Shown: one piece after another, positions 17,212 through 25,305 of the stretch | How the letters are laid out: every line of letters starts with the position of its first letter | Position numbering within the stretch: position 1 is the stretch's first letter | NCBI RefSeq assembly: GCF_016907715.1 | Contig: NZ_JAFBCM010000001.1 | Coordinates: 5,208,001 to 5,272,000 of the forward strand | DNA length: 64,000 nt | DNA from: Tenggerimyces flavus | GTDB lineage: Bacteria > Actinomycetota > Actinomycetes > Propionibacteriales > Actinopolymorphaceae | Direction of reading: 5' to 3' | Notes under the pieces: model-generated | What the model was told of the DNA's origin: nothing | Database searches by the model: none | What the model saw: the letters and a program-made list of their open reading frames with translations, nothing else | Translations under genes and position numbers: made by a program

Positions 17212-18233
17212 CGGCCGCTCCCTTCCGCGGCGGCGGCCTTCGGCTTGCGTGGTGGCAGCACGACCGGCAGCAGCCTCCGTACGCGCAGCGTCGGGTTCAA
17301 CGTCTCGTTCAGCCCCTCACCGACCAACGTCAGACCGACGACCAGTACAACGATCGCGAGGCCGGGGAACGCGCCGGTCCACCAGATGCCGACCGACGCG
17401 TCGTCGACCGCGCGGTTGAGGTCGTAGCCCCACTCCGACGCCTCGGTCGCCTGGATGCCGTAGCCGAGGAACCCCAACGCGGCAAGGGTTCCCACCGCGT
17501 CGGCGGCGTTCAGCGTCGCGATCACCGGCACGCTCTGCACGACGTTCGTGAACAGGTAGCGCATCATGATCGTCAACGGTGGCGCGCCAATCGCTCGCGC
17601 GGCTTCGACGTACGTCGCCTCCTTCGCGCTCACCGTGCTGTTGCGCACGACGCGGAAGTACTGCGGTACGTACACCACGGTCACCGACACCGCCGCCGTG
17701 ACGATGCCGCTGCCGAGCTTGCCTGCCAGCAGGAACGACACCACGATCGCCAACAGCAGATAGGGAAACGCGAACAACGCGTCCATGATCAACACGAGCA
17801 CGCGGTCCAGCCAGCCGCCGACGAAGCCGGAAACGAGGCCGAGCAGGACGCCCACGACGATGGTCAACGCCAGCGACAGCAGCACGACCTTGAGCTCGGT
17901 CTGCGCGCCCCACACCACACGGGAGAACACGTCGAACGTCTGCACGTTCGTTCCGAACCAGTGCTCGCCGGACGGCGGTGCCTGCTTGGCGAAACGCTGC
18001 CCGTCGTCGCCGGCGACCTGGTCGAAGTCGTACGGCGCGATCAACGGCGCGAAGACCGCGAGGATGATCATCAGGCCGGTGAGAACGGTGCCCGCGATGA
18101 GCATGCCGCGCGCGATGCCGGCGGACTGCCGGTACGGCGTCGCGACGGCCAGCGCCAACCGGACCAGCCAGGAGCGCCGTCGATCGCCCGCGTGGATCGG
18201 TTCGCCTGGTTCGACGGTGGGTGTGATCGCCAT
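17208..18233 (-). CDS. peptide ABC transporter permease (DppC type)
   Basis: 341-residue inner-membrane permease with about six helices and a long soluble loop after the first (residues 70-100). The EAA-type cytoplasmic loop that docks the ATPases is [21 protein letters not shown]. The N-terminus is cytoplasmic and has no signal sequence. It follows DppB by 15 bases. Confidence 0.93.
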   Translation of the reverse strand: MAITPTVEPGEPIHAGDRRRSWLVRLALAVATPYRQSAGIARGMLIAGTVLTGLMIILAVFAPLIAPYDFDQVAGDDGQRFAKQAPPSGEHWFGTNVQTFDVFSRVVWGAQTELKVVLLSLALTIVVGVLLGLVSGFVGGWLDRVLVLIMDALFAFPYLLLAIVVSFLLAGKLGSGIVTAAVSVTVVYVPQYFRVVRNSTVSAKEATYVEAARAIGAPPLTIMMRYLFTNVVQSVPVIATLNAADAVGTLAALGFLGYGIQATEASEWGYDLNRAVDDASVGIWWTGAFPGLAIVVLVVGLTLVGEGLNETLNPTLRVRRLLPVVLPPRKPKAAAAEGSGR

Positions 18234-18248
18234 CAGTCCAAACTCCCC

Positions 18249-19256
18249 TCAGTACCGCACTCGCGGGTCGATGAGTGCGTTGACGAGGTCGATGAGGAAG
18301 CTGATGAGGGTGACGGCGAGCGCCACCATCGTCATGATGCCCTGGACCGCGACATAGTCACGGGCGTTGATGTAGCGGACCAGCTCCGAGCCGACGCCCG
18401 GCCAGCTGAACGTCGACTCGGTGAGGATCGCGCCGGACAGGAGCAGCGCGACCTGCAGGCCGAGCACGGTGACGAACGGGACCATCGCGTTGCGGAACGC
18501 GTGGTGGAAGACGACGCGGCGTTCCGGAATGCCACGGGCGCGGGCGGCCTCGACGTAGTCGTCGCGCAGCGTCTGCGCCACGTTCACCCGGATCATGCGC
18601 ACCAGCACGCCCATCACCAGTAACCCGAGCGTGACCGCCGGCATGATGATGTGCTCGACGCCGTCGACGAACGCCTCGCCGTTGCCGGCGAGTAACGCGT
18701 CCAGCAGGAAGATGTTGGTCTTCGCCTCGACCGTGGCCTGGTAGATCGGCCCGGCCTGCTGGCCGGACGGCAGCCAGCCGAGCATGCCGGTGAAGATGGT
18801 GATCGCGATGACACCGACGAAGAACACCGGCGCCGCGTACGTGAGGATGCCGAAGATCCGGACCACGACGTCGAACACCGAGTTCCGGTAGCGGGCCGCC
18901 AGCAGACCGAGCGGGAGCCCGATGACGATCGCGATGATGATCGCGGAGACCGCGAGGCTGATCGTGGCGCCGCCGTTGATCGAGAGGATCGTCGTCACGG
19001 GCCGGTTGTCGCTGACCGCCGTACCGAGGTCGAAGCGAAGCACGTCGCCGAGATAGTCGAAGTACTGCACGATGAGCGGTCGGTCGTACCCGGCCGCGGC
19101 CCGACGTTCGGCGAGAACCTCGGGAGGGAGCCGGCCGCCGAGGGCCGCCGAGATCGGGTCACCCGGAGCGACCCGCAGCAGCAGGAACACCAACGTGAGC
19201 AGGACGAAGATGTTCGGGATGACCAGGCCTAGCCGGACCAGCAGGTACTGACGCAT
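18249..19256 (-). CDS. peptide ABC transporter permease (DppB type)
   Basis: 335-residue permease starting MRQYLLVRLGLVIPNIFVLL, the usual DppB N-terminus, which favours ATG 19256 over a GTG at 19277. It has six predicted helices and the EAA loop YVEAARARGIPERRVVFHHAFRN. It would form the channel with the DppC-like subunit. A strong hairpin separates it from the binding-protein gene upstream. Confidence 0.93.
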   Translation of the reverse strand: MRQYLLVRLGLVIPNIFVLLTLVFLLLRVAPGDPISAALGGRLPPEVLAERRAAAGYDRPLIVQYFDYLGDVLRFDLGTAVSDNRPVTTILSINGGATISLAVSAIIIAIVIGLPLGLLAARYRNSVFDVVVRIFGILTYAAPVFFVGVIAITIFTGMLGWLPSGQQAGPIYQATVEAKTNIFLLDALLAGNGEAFVDGVEHIIMPAVTLGLLVMGVLVRMIRVNVAQTLRDDYVEAARARGIPERRVVFHHAFRNAMVPFVTVLGLQVALLLSGAILTESTFSWPGVGSELVRYINARDYVAVQGIMTMVALAVTLISFLIDLVNALIDPRVRY

Positions 19257-19311
19257 GGACCCCGAACCTGCCGCCACCTTCTGAACCGTCCTTCCCCGGT
19301 CGTGAACAACA

Positions 19312-19341
19312 GTGGGGCTCCGCTCGTACGCGGAGCCCCAC
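19312..19341 (-). terminator. intercistronic hairpin between binding-protein and permease genes
   Basis: A perfect 12-bp stem, GTGGGGCTCCGC with GCGGAGCCCCAC, around a 6-base loop. It lies 12 bases past the binding-protein stop and about 55 bases before the permease start. This is a common arrangement in ABC importer operons. It lets most transcripts stop, or protects the upstream mRNA, so the binding protein is made in excess. Confidence 0.75.
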
Positions 19342-19353
19342 TCAGGTCAACTG

Positions 19354-20976
19354 CTACTTCGCCTTGCTGGTGTCGACGAGCCAGAACCGGAACGTGTACA
19401 GCGGGTCGAAGGTCTCCTCGACTCCGGTGATACCGTCGCGCACTGCCGCGATCATCTTGTCCTGCCAGATCGGGATCATCGGCGCGACGTCGGCCTCGTA
19501 CTTCTGCAGCTCTTCCATCGTGGTCTTGCGCTTCGCCGGGTCCTGCTCGGTCTTCTCCGACGTCAGCAGCTCGTCTGCCTTCGGGTCGGAGTAGCCGAGG
19601 CCGTCACCGATGAAGTTGTTCGTCGCGTAGAACGGGGACAGGTAGTTGTCCGGGTCCGGGAAGTCCGGGTACCAGCCGAGTTGGAACGCCTGGAACGCGC
19701 CGGCCGCGTACTGCTCCTTGTACTGCTCCCACGCGATCGTCTTGAGCTCGATGTCGAACAGCCCGCCGGCCTCGAGCTGCCGCTCGATCTCCTGGTACAT
19801 GTCCGCGGACGCCTCGCCGTAGTGGTCGGGGCTGTACCACATCTGCACCTTGAGCGGCGTGGTCACGCCGGCCGTCTGCAGCAGCGTCTTCGCCTTCGCG
19901 GGGTCGGGCTTGTCGCCGTAGAGGTCCTTGAACGCCTCGACGTGCCCGTCCATGCCCTTCGGCACCATCGTGTAGAGCGGCTGCACGGTGTCGTTGTACG
20001 CCAGCTTGGCGATCGTGGTCCGGTCGAGGAGCGCGGCGGCGGCCTGCCGTACTTCCTTCTTGTCGAACGGAGCCTTCTTGTTGTTGAACACCAAATAGCT
20101 GATGCCGGTGCCGTCGCCGGTGACGACCTTCACGCCCTTGGCGGCGCCGTTGTCCTGCAGGTCCTTGATCAGCGTCGGGTTCAGGCTGCGGTACGCGACC
20201 TGGATGTCGCCGCTCTCGACCGCGGTCTTCAGCGAGGCCTCGTCCTTGAAGAGCTGGATGAGGACCTTGCTGTTCTTGCGCTCCTTGGAGCCCTGGTAGT
20301 TCTCGTTCGGCGCCAGAATGATCTGCTGCGAGGGGTCGTACTTCTCGATCTTGTAGACGCCGGACAGGATGACCGTCTCGGGCGTGCTCTCCTGCAGCTT
20401 GTCCTGCGCGTACTCCGACGGGACGATCGTCGCCGCGGCGGTGGTGAGGCGGTACGGCCACGTGGTGTCGGCGATCTTCAGCTTGAACGTCACCGTGGTC
20501 GCGTCCGTCGCCTCGACGGTCTCGAGCTGGTCGGCGAAGATGCTGGACGGACCGTTCGGGTCGGCGATCTTGATCATCCGGTCGAACGTCGTCTTGACGT
20601 CGGCACTGTCGAGCGCGCTGCCGTCGGAGAACTTCAGGCCGGCGCGCAGCGTGCAGACGTACGTCTTCGGGTCGCTGAAGTCGCACTTCTCCGCGGCGTC
20701 GGGCTCGGGTTGCGTGCCCTTCGGCGGGATGGCGAGCAGCGTCTGCCCGGTGTTGTAGAGGATCTCCCAACCCGGGTTGTCGTAGGAGCCCGCGGGGTCG
20801 ACCGTGCCGAACGCGTCTGTCGTACCGAACACCAGGGGCTTTTGCTCACCGCCGCTCGAGCCGCTCGTCGGCGCGGCGCCTCCCCCGTTTCCGTCGCCAC
20901 CGCAGGCGGCGAGGGCCAGTGCGAGCGCACTTCCCGCCGCGAGCACCATGGCCTTACGGCCCCAGCTCAGTCGCAT
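19354..20976 (-). CDS. peptide-binding lipoprotein of the ABC importer (SBP family 5)
   Basis: 540-residue extracellular solute-binding protein. ATG 20976 gives a lipoprotein signal: MRLSWGRK, a hydrophobic core and the lipobox LAAC (about residue 25), then a Gly/Ser-rich linker. The body matches the DppA/OppA type (LVFGTTDAFGTVDPAG, FKLKIADTTWPYRLTTAAA). GGTGGGAG precedes the start. It is the first gene of the five-gene operon. Ligand could be a peptide, nickel chelate or other small solute; the sequence does not decide. Confidence 0.94.
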   Translation of the reverse strand: MRLSWGRKAMVLAAGSALALALAACGGDGNGGGAAPTSGSSGGEQKPLVFGTTDAFGTVDPAGSYDNPGWEILYNTGQTLLAIPPKGTQPEPDAAEKCDFSDPKTYVCTLRAGLKFSDGSALDSADVKTTFDRMIKIADPNGPSSIFADQLETVEATDATTVTFKLKIADTTWPYRLTTAAATIVPSEYAQDKLQESTPETVILSGVYKIEKYDPSQQIILAPNENYQGSKERKNSKVLIQLFKDEASLKTAVESGDIQVAYRSLNPTLIKDLQDNGAAKGVKVVTGDGTGISYLVFNNKKAPFDKKEVRQAAAALLDRTTIAKLAYNDTVQPLYTMVPKGMDGHVEAFKDLYGDKPDPAKAKTLLQTAGVTTPLKVQMWYSPDHYGEASADMYQEIERQLEAGGLFDIELKTIAWEQYKEQYAAGAFQAFQLGWYPDFPDPDNYLSPFYATNNFIGDGLGYSDPKADELLTSEKTEQDPAKRKTTMEELQKYEADVAPMIPIWQDKMIAAVRDGITGVEETFDPLYTFRFWLVDTSKAK

Positions 20977-21287
20977 GCTCCCACCTCGGTTGTCCGTGAG
21001 TGGCCCGATCCGGACCTGACCCCGCACGATAGCTCCCCCGACTCTCAGCCGGAACTTGTTCGCCATCCTCACCGGGTCGCGATTCTTTAACGATCGGCGA
21101 GATTGGCAGCAATTCCTCGCGCTGTCGAGTTCGCCGGCCGGAAGTGCGTGGTGAACTGTCCGATACGTACGATTCTCGCTGCGGCCTCGGGCTCGCTACC
21201 GTCGGGTAACCTTAATGGCGGGGACCTGACGTGGATCCGCGGGGGTGGGCGGCGCGGAGTGGAAGTCGCGAGGGAGATCGCACGACG
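20977..21287. other. divergent intergenic region with no gene seen
   Basis: 311 bases between the ABC-importer operon and the thioesterase gene. It must hold two divergent promoters, but I see no clear -10/-35 pair, palindrome or coding frame in it. Confidence 0.5.
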
Positions 21288-21713
21288 ATGAGCAAGCCGT
21301 TCACGGTCCGGATCGGGGTCCGCGGGTACGAGGTCGACACCCAGGGACATCTCAACCAGGCCGTCTATCTGCAGTACGGGGAACACGCGCGCTGGGAGTT
21401 CATGCGCGCGATCGGGGTCCCGCAGGACAAGCTGATCGCTTCGGGCGTGGGCCCGGTGGCTCTGGAGACGACCATCCGGTTCCTGCGCGAGCTGCGCTCT
21501 GGCGACGAGGTGGACGTGTCGTGCGTGTTCGAGTGGCCCGGCGGGAAGACGTTCCGGGTGCGGCAGGAGTTCCACCGGGTATCCGACGGCGTGCTGTCGG
21601 CGGAGCTGACCGCTGTGGTCGGGATCCTGGATCTGGAGCAGCGTCGGCTGGTCGCGGATCCGGCTGAGCGATTCCGTTCGCTGGCGACGAATCTCGAGCT
21701 GCTCGACCTCTAG
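21288..21713 (+). CDS. acyl-CoA thioesterase, hotdog fold (4HBT/YbgC type)
   Basis: 141 residues with the 4-hydroxybenzoyl-CoA-thioesterase pattern: YEVDTQGHLNQAVYLQYGEHARWEF at the N-terminus, where Asp and the following Asn/Gln region and a long central helix form the active site, then FLRELRSGDEVDVSC. ATG 21288 has AGGGAG upstream. It probably hydrolyses an acyl-CoA in the cytosol; chain specificity is unknown. Single gene, followed by repeat C2. Confidence 0.88.
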   Translation: MSKPFTVRIGVRGYEVDTQGHLNQAVYLQYGEHARWEFMRAIGVPQDKLIASGVGPVALETTIRFLRELRSGDEVDVSCVFEWPGGKTFRVRQEFHRVSDGVLSAELTAVVGILDLEQRRLVADPAERFRSLATNLELLDL

Positions 21714-21762
21714 CCTCGATCGTTCGCCCGGCCGTTGGTTCGCCCGGTCCGGGCCGACCTGG

Positions 21763-21836
21763 GGCCAACGATCATGTTTACATGATCATTTAGCCGCTTT
21801 ACGTGGGGTGGACGCCAGGTAGAGCGGTCATTGGCC
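21763..21836 (+). repeat. palindromic repeat family C, copy C2
   Basis: 74-bp element bounded by GGCCAA and TTGGCC. It begins with a GATCATGT/ACATGATC palindrome and continues CGCTTTACGTGGGGTGGACG, then CCAGGTAGAG, as in C3. It lies between two converging genes. Its right end supplies the stop codon and last codons of the lipoprotein gene on the minus strand (TGA at 21828-21830). Confidence 0.88.
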
Positions 21837-22754
21837 GGGTAAGGCGACCAAGGCGATCGTTCCGGCCGTTCGCACCGCTCGCGACCAGTCCTCGGCGAGC
21901 TCGGCGAGCGAACGGCGTTCAGCTTCCGGCAGCGCGTTCGCCATGCGCCGCTTCTCGTCGAGCACCAGCCGCACGACGCCGCCTTCGCGCGCACAGTCGG
22001 CGTCCGCGACCGCGACGGCGATCTCCTGTTCGAGCAGCCGGTCGCTCTTGCCCGCCCGATAGCGGTTGGTCAGGTCCGCCTGCGCCTCCGCGGGTGACGC
22101 GTAGCGATGTCCGCGACGTGCCATGCAGGCACTCCATCCGCGCATCGTCCGCAGATAGGCGGGCGCGCTCGTGACGGAACCACCGAGCCTGTTGTTGAGC
22201 GCCTCGGGCACATACGTGACGCGCGCCCAGGTGAGGATGTCCCCGTAGATCTCCTGCTGGGCCTCGAAAAGACATCCTTCGCCAGGAAAGGTGACCGGTC
22301 CCGTTCCGGCCACCTCGATCGCACGCCTGTTGTCCTCAGCGCCGAACAAGGCGCGGGCGAACGCCTGCTGTCGCTCCGCCGACAGACCACGCACCTGTCG
22401 ATCCATGGCCGGAACACCATCATCGGCGCCGAGCGACAATCCGTACCCGGTACGGCGGCGCTCCTCGGTCCGCAGCGCGCGGTCCTCGTCCGTCCGGTGA
22501 TCCAGGGGCGGAAGCCTCGTCGGATAGTCCTGGCCCGCAGCTCGCATGCAGGTACCAACGAGAGTCTCCTCGGCCACCTTGACCGCATGCTGCCGGCGGT
22601 GGAAGGACCCTGACTGAGTCACCAGGTCGAGGGCAGTGGCATCGAGAGTGGGGGCATCGAGGTCGGCAGCTGGCGGGCTGCTCGCCGGGCCGCAGGCACC
22701 GCACCCGGCGAGCAGCAACGTCGCGACGACCGTCCACGCGAAGAGGCGCCGCAT
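21828..22754 (-). CDS. lipoprotein of unknown function
   Basis: 308 residues with a lipoprotein signal (MRRLFAWTVVATLLLAGCGA, lipobox LAGC). The mature part is alpha-helical and charged, with cysteine pairs (GTCMRAAGQ, GCLFEAQ, SACMARRG, DADC) that could form disulfides outside the membrane. The pattern of a conserved Cys-Met near repeated helical segments resembles actinobacterial surface lipoproteins of no known role. The last codons and the stop lie inside repeat C2. It follows the I36-type gene by 12 bases on the same strand. Confidence 0.75.
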   Translation of the reverse strand: MRRLFAWTVVATLLLAGCGACGPASSPPAADLDAPTLDATALDLVTQSGSFHRRQHAVKVAEETLVGTCMRAAGQDYPTRLPPLDHRTDEDRALRTEERRRTGYGLSLGADDGVPAMDRQVRGLSAERQQAFARALFGAEDNRRAIEVAGTGPVTFPGEGCLFEAQQEIYGDILTWARVTYVPEALNNRLGGSVTSAPAYLRTMRGWSACMARRGHRYASPAEAQADLTNRYRAGKSDRLLEQEIAVAVADADCAREGGVVRLVLDEKRRMANALPEAERRSLAELAEDWSRAVRTAGTIALVALPGQ

Positions 22755-22766
22755 GGTGAGGACGCT

Positions 22767-23201
22767 CTAGCACCAGCTGTTGGAGCTGATCACTCGGTTC
22801 CACCCGTAGTACCAGAGGATTGGCCGGTTTCCGCCGCGCTCGATCGGGTGACGAGCGCCGCCGTAGTCGACGTCGGAGTACACGATGGCCGTACACGAAG
22901 TCCCGCGGTTCTTGGCCGACTGAGCACAGTCGTTCCAGGTGCCACGTGGGCAGGCCGGCTGCGAGAAGGCGCCCCACCACTTGTTGTTGCCCGCGACCTT
23001 GCCCTTTGCTCCTTGGTAGTCGTCCTCGGTCCAGAAGCAGAGGTAGCCGGGTTCACAGGTGGATGCTGCCGGTTCCGCGGGCGCGGCGACCTCGGGTGCG
23101 AGTGATGCCGCGGACTCGGAGGAGTCGGTCGCGCCGGCCGTCGGTGCGAACGCCACCGCCGCAACGATCGCGGCCAGGACGACGATGAGCCTTCTGAGCA
23201 T
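22767..23201 (-). CDS. secreted peptidase-inhibitor family I36-type protein
   Basis: 144 residues with a cleavable signal peptide (MLRRLIVVLAAIVAAVAFAPTAGA). The mature domain has the I36 / beta-gamma-crystallin look: CEPGYLCFWTEDDYQGAKG, later WWGAF, CTAIVYSDVDYGG and a terminal Cys, with six cysteines for disulfides. The family includes the Streptomyces metalloproteinase inhibitor SMPI, but most members have no proven target. Probably co-transcribed with the lipoprotein gene downstream. Confidence 0.8.
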   Translation of the reverse strand: MLRRLIVVLAAIVAAVAFAPTAGATDSSESAASLAPEVAAPAEPAASTCEPGYLCFWTEDDYQGAKGKVAGNNKWWGAFSQPACPRGTWNDCAQSAKNRGTSCTAIVYSDVDYGGARHPIERGGNRPILWYYGWNRVISSNSWC

Positions 23202-23300
23202 CGTGGTACCCCCGGTTCCACGAGTCCCGGCGGATCCGGGATCTCCACGGTGCGAGGGTAAATCGCCCCACTTGCGCCGTACTTGCGTCGTCCTTGCGCC

Positions 23301-23954
23301 TCAGCCGACTCGGCTCTGCAGGAGCGGAAGGTCGATCTCTTCCAGGCTCGTCAGGATCAGGCGGCCCGGGGACTCCGGCAACGGCTGCTGGCTGGGGATG
23401 CCGATCACGTGGCAGCCGGCTCCCTCTGCTGACGCGATGCCGGTCGGGGAGTCCTCGATCGCCACGCAGCGCTCCGGCTCCAGGCCCAGGCGTTTGGCTC
23501 CCAGCAGGTAGCTCTCCGGGTGCGGTTTGCCCTGGCTCACGTCGTTCCCCGACACCGTCGTCTGGAACGTTCCGGCCGGCAGGTGGGACCTCACCGCGTC
23601 GACAATCGGCTGGTACGAAGCCGTCACCAGGCCCACCGGCACCCTCGCCGCGTTCAACGACGCCAACAGCGACACCGCTCCGGGGCGCCAGATCACCGAC
23701 GAACGCAGCAGGCCCGAGATCTCGACAACGACTTCGTTCAGCAGGTACTCACCGCTCAGGTCGGCGCGACCGACCGCCCGCTGGAGGGCTTCGCCGATCT
23801 TCGGCAGGTTGACGCCCAGCAGCTTGGTCGAGCTGTCGGAGGTCCAGACCGCGCCGTGCCGTTCGATCACCGTACGGCCGACCTCGAACCACAGCGGCTC
23901 ACTGTCGACCAGCGTGCCGTCGAGGTCGAACAGCACTCCCTGCAACGCGTTCAC
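23301..23954 (-). CDS. HAD-family phosphatase (beta-phosphoglucomutase-like)
   Basis: 217 residues. All HAD motifs are present: nucleophile DLDGTLVDSEP, motif II LVTASY, Lys in GKPHPESYL and the acidic pair in VAIEDSPTG. This is subfamily IA with an alpha-helical cap, which acts on sugar phosphates and similar small molecules. GTG 23954 is 16 bases after the M1 peptidase stop, so it is probably the last gene of the NRPS-peptidase operon. Confidence 0.9.
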   Translation of the reverse strand: MNALQGVLFDLDGTLVDSEPLWFEVGRTVIERHGAVWTSDSSTKLLGVNLPKIGEALQRAVGRADLSGEYLLNEVVVEISGLLRSSVIWRPGAVSLLASLNAARVPVGLVTASYQPIVDAVRSHLPAGTFQTTVSGNDVSQGKPHPESYLLGAKRLGLEPERCVAIEDSPTGIASAEGAGCHVIGIPSQQPLPESPGRLILTSLEEIDLPLLQSRVG

Positions 23955-23970
23955 AGGCCCTCAGTCTGCC

Positions 23971-25305
23971 TCACGCACCGGGCTGCGGCAGCACGGGCAG
24001 CTTCGGCGCGAACAGCCACGCGTCGAACAGCGACTTCAGCGACCGCCCCGCGTGCCGTTCGGCCAGCGCGACGAAGTCCGCGGTCGTCGCCACCGAGTCC
24101 CGGTACGTCGCCACCCAGTCGCGCAGCAAGGCGAAGAACGGTCCGTCGTCCAGCACCACGCGCAGCGCGTGCACCGTCAACGCACCGCGTCGGTAGACCC
24201 GGTCGTCGAACATCCGCGCCGCACCGGGATCGGCCAGCACCAGGTCCTGTGGCAACGTTGCCAGCCGGGCCCGTACGCGCGCCGCGTGGGCGCCCGCCGA
24301 GTCGCCGCCGGAGCGTTCCGACCACAGCCACTCCGAGTACGCGGCGAAGCCCTCGTTCAGCCAGATGTCCCGCCACGACCCGAGCGTCACGCAGTTGCCG
24401 AACCACTGGTGCGCGAGCTCGTGCGCGATCAGCCGTTCCGACCCGCGGTGCCCGTCGACATGGTTGCGCCCGAAGATCGACAGCCCGTGCGCCTCGACTG
24501 GCACGTCCAGGTCCTCGTCGACGATCACGACCGCGTACTCGCCGAACGGGTACGGCCCGAACAGCTCCTCGAACGTCTCCATCATCGCCGGCTGGTCGGC
24601 GAAGTCGTGCCGGAACCGCTTCATCAACCCCGCCGGCACTGCCGCCCGCTGCGGCACCGATCCCCCGTGCGACCTGAACGGCACCAGCTCGTACGGCCCG
24701 ATCTGCACGGTCGCGAGGTACGTCGGCATCGGCGACGCGTGCTCGTACACCCACGTCGTCGCGCTCGCGCCGACCCGCCGCGAGACCAGCTTGCCGTTCG
24801 CGACGACCGTGTACGGCGTCGCCGTCGTGACCGCGATCCGGTACGTCGCCTTGTCCGATGGGTGGTCGTTGCAGGGGAACCACGACGGCGCGCCGGTCGG
24901 CTGGCTCGCCACCAGCGCGCCCTCGTCGAGCTGCTCCCAGCCGAGGTCGCCCCACGTGCTGCGGACCGGACGTGGCGTGCCGACGTACCGCACGTCGACC
25001 ACGAACTCCGCGCCCGAATGCACCGCGCGTGCGGGGTGGACGTGCAGCTTGCCGGACCGGAGCGAGAACTTCGCCGGCTTCCCGTTCACCGCCACGCGCG
25101 CGACGCGGAACTGCTCCAGGTCCAGCGTGAACGACGGCAGCGTCTGCGTCGCCACGGCCGTGATCCGCGCGCGACCGTCGAGCCGCCCGGGCAGCGGCTT
25201 GTAGTCGAGCTCGAGGTCGTAGTGAGCGACCCGGTACCCGCCGTTGCCGTGCTGGGGGAAGTACGGGTCGTCCGACCGCGCCGCTCCCCCGTGCCGCGAG
25301 CTCAC
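23971..25305 (-). CDS. M1-family zinc aminopeptidase
   Basis: 444 residues. It has the M1 zinc motif HELAHQ (about residue 295) with the distant Glu in NEGFAAYSE, and an N-terminal beta domain. The exopeptidase GAMEN segment is replaced by VEAHGLSIFG. There is no clear signal peptide. GTG 25305 overlaps the NRPS stop by 4 nt (GTGA), so the two are translationally coupled. The pairing suggests it trims or degrades the product of the NRPS-like enzyme; polylysine producers have a zinc aminopeptidase of this general role. It is shorter than full-length M1 enzymes. Confidence 0.9.
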   Translation of the reverse strand: MSSRHGGAARSDDPYFPQHGNGGYRVAHYDLELDYKPLPGRLDGRARITAVATQTLPSFTLDLEQFRVARVAVNGKPAKFSLRSGKLHVHPARAVHSGAEFVVDVRYVGTPRPVRSTWGDLGWEQLDEGALVASQPTGAPSWFPCNDHPSDKATYRIAVTTATPYTVVANGKLVSRRVGASATTWVYEHASPMPTYLATVQIGPYELVPFRSHGGSVPQRAAVPAGLMKRFRHDFADQPAMMETFEELFGPYPFGEYAVVIVDEDLDVPVEAHGLSIFGRNHVDGHRGSERLIAHELAHQWFGNCVTLGSWRDIWLNEGFAAYSEWLWSERSGGDSAGAHAARVRARLATLPQDLVLADPGAARMFDDRVYRRGALTVHALRVVLDDGPFFALLRDWVATYRDSVATTADFVALAERHAGRSLKSLFDAWLFAPKLPVLPQPGA

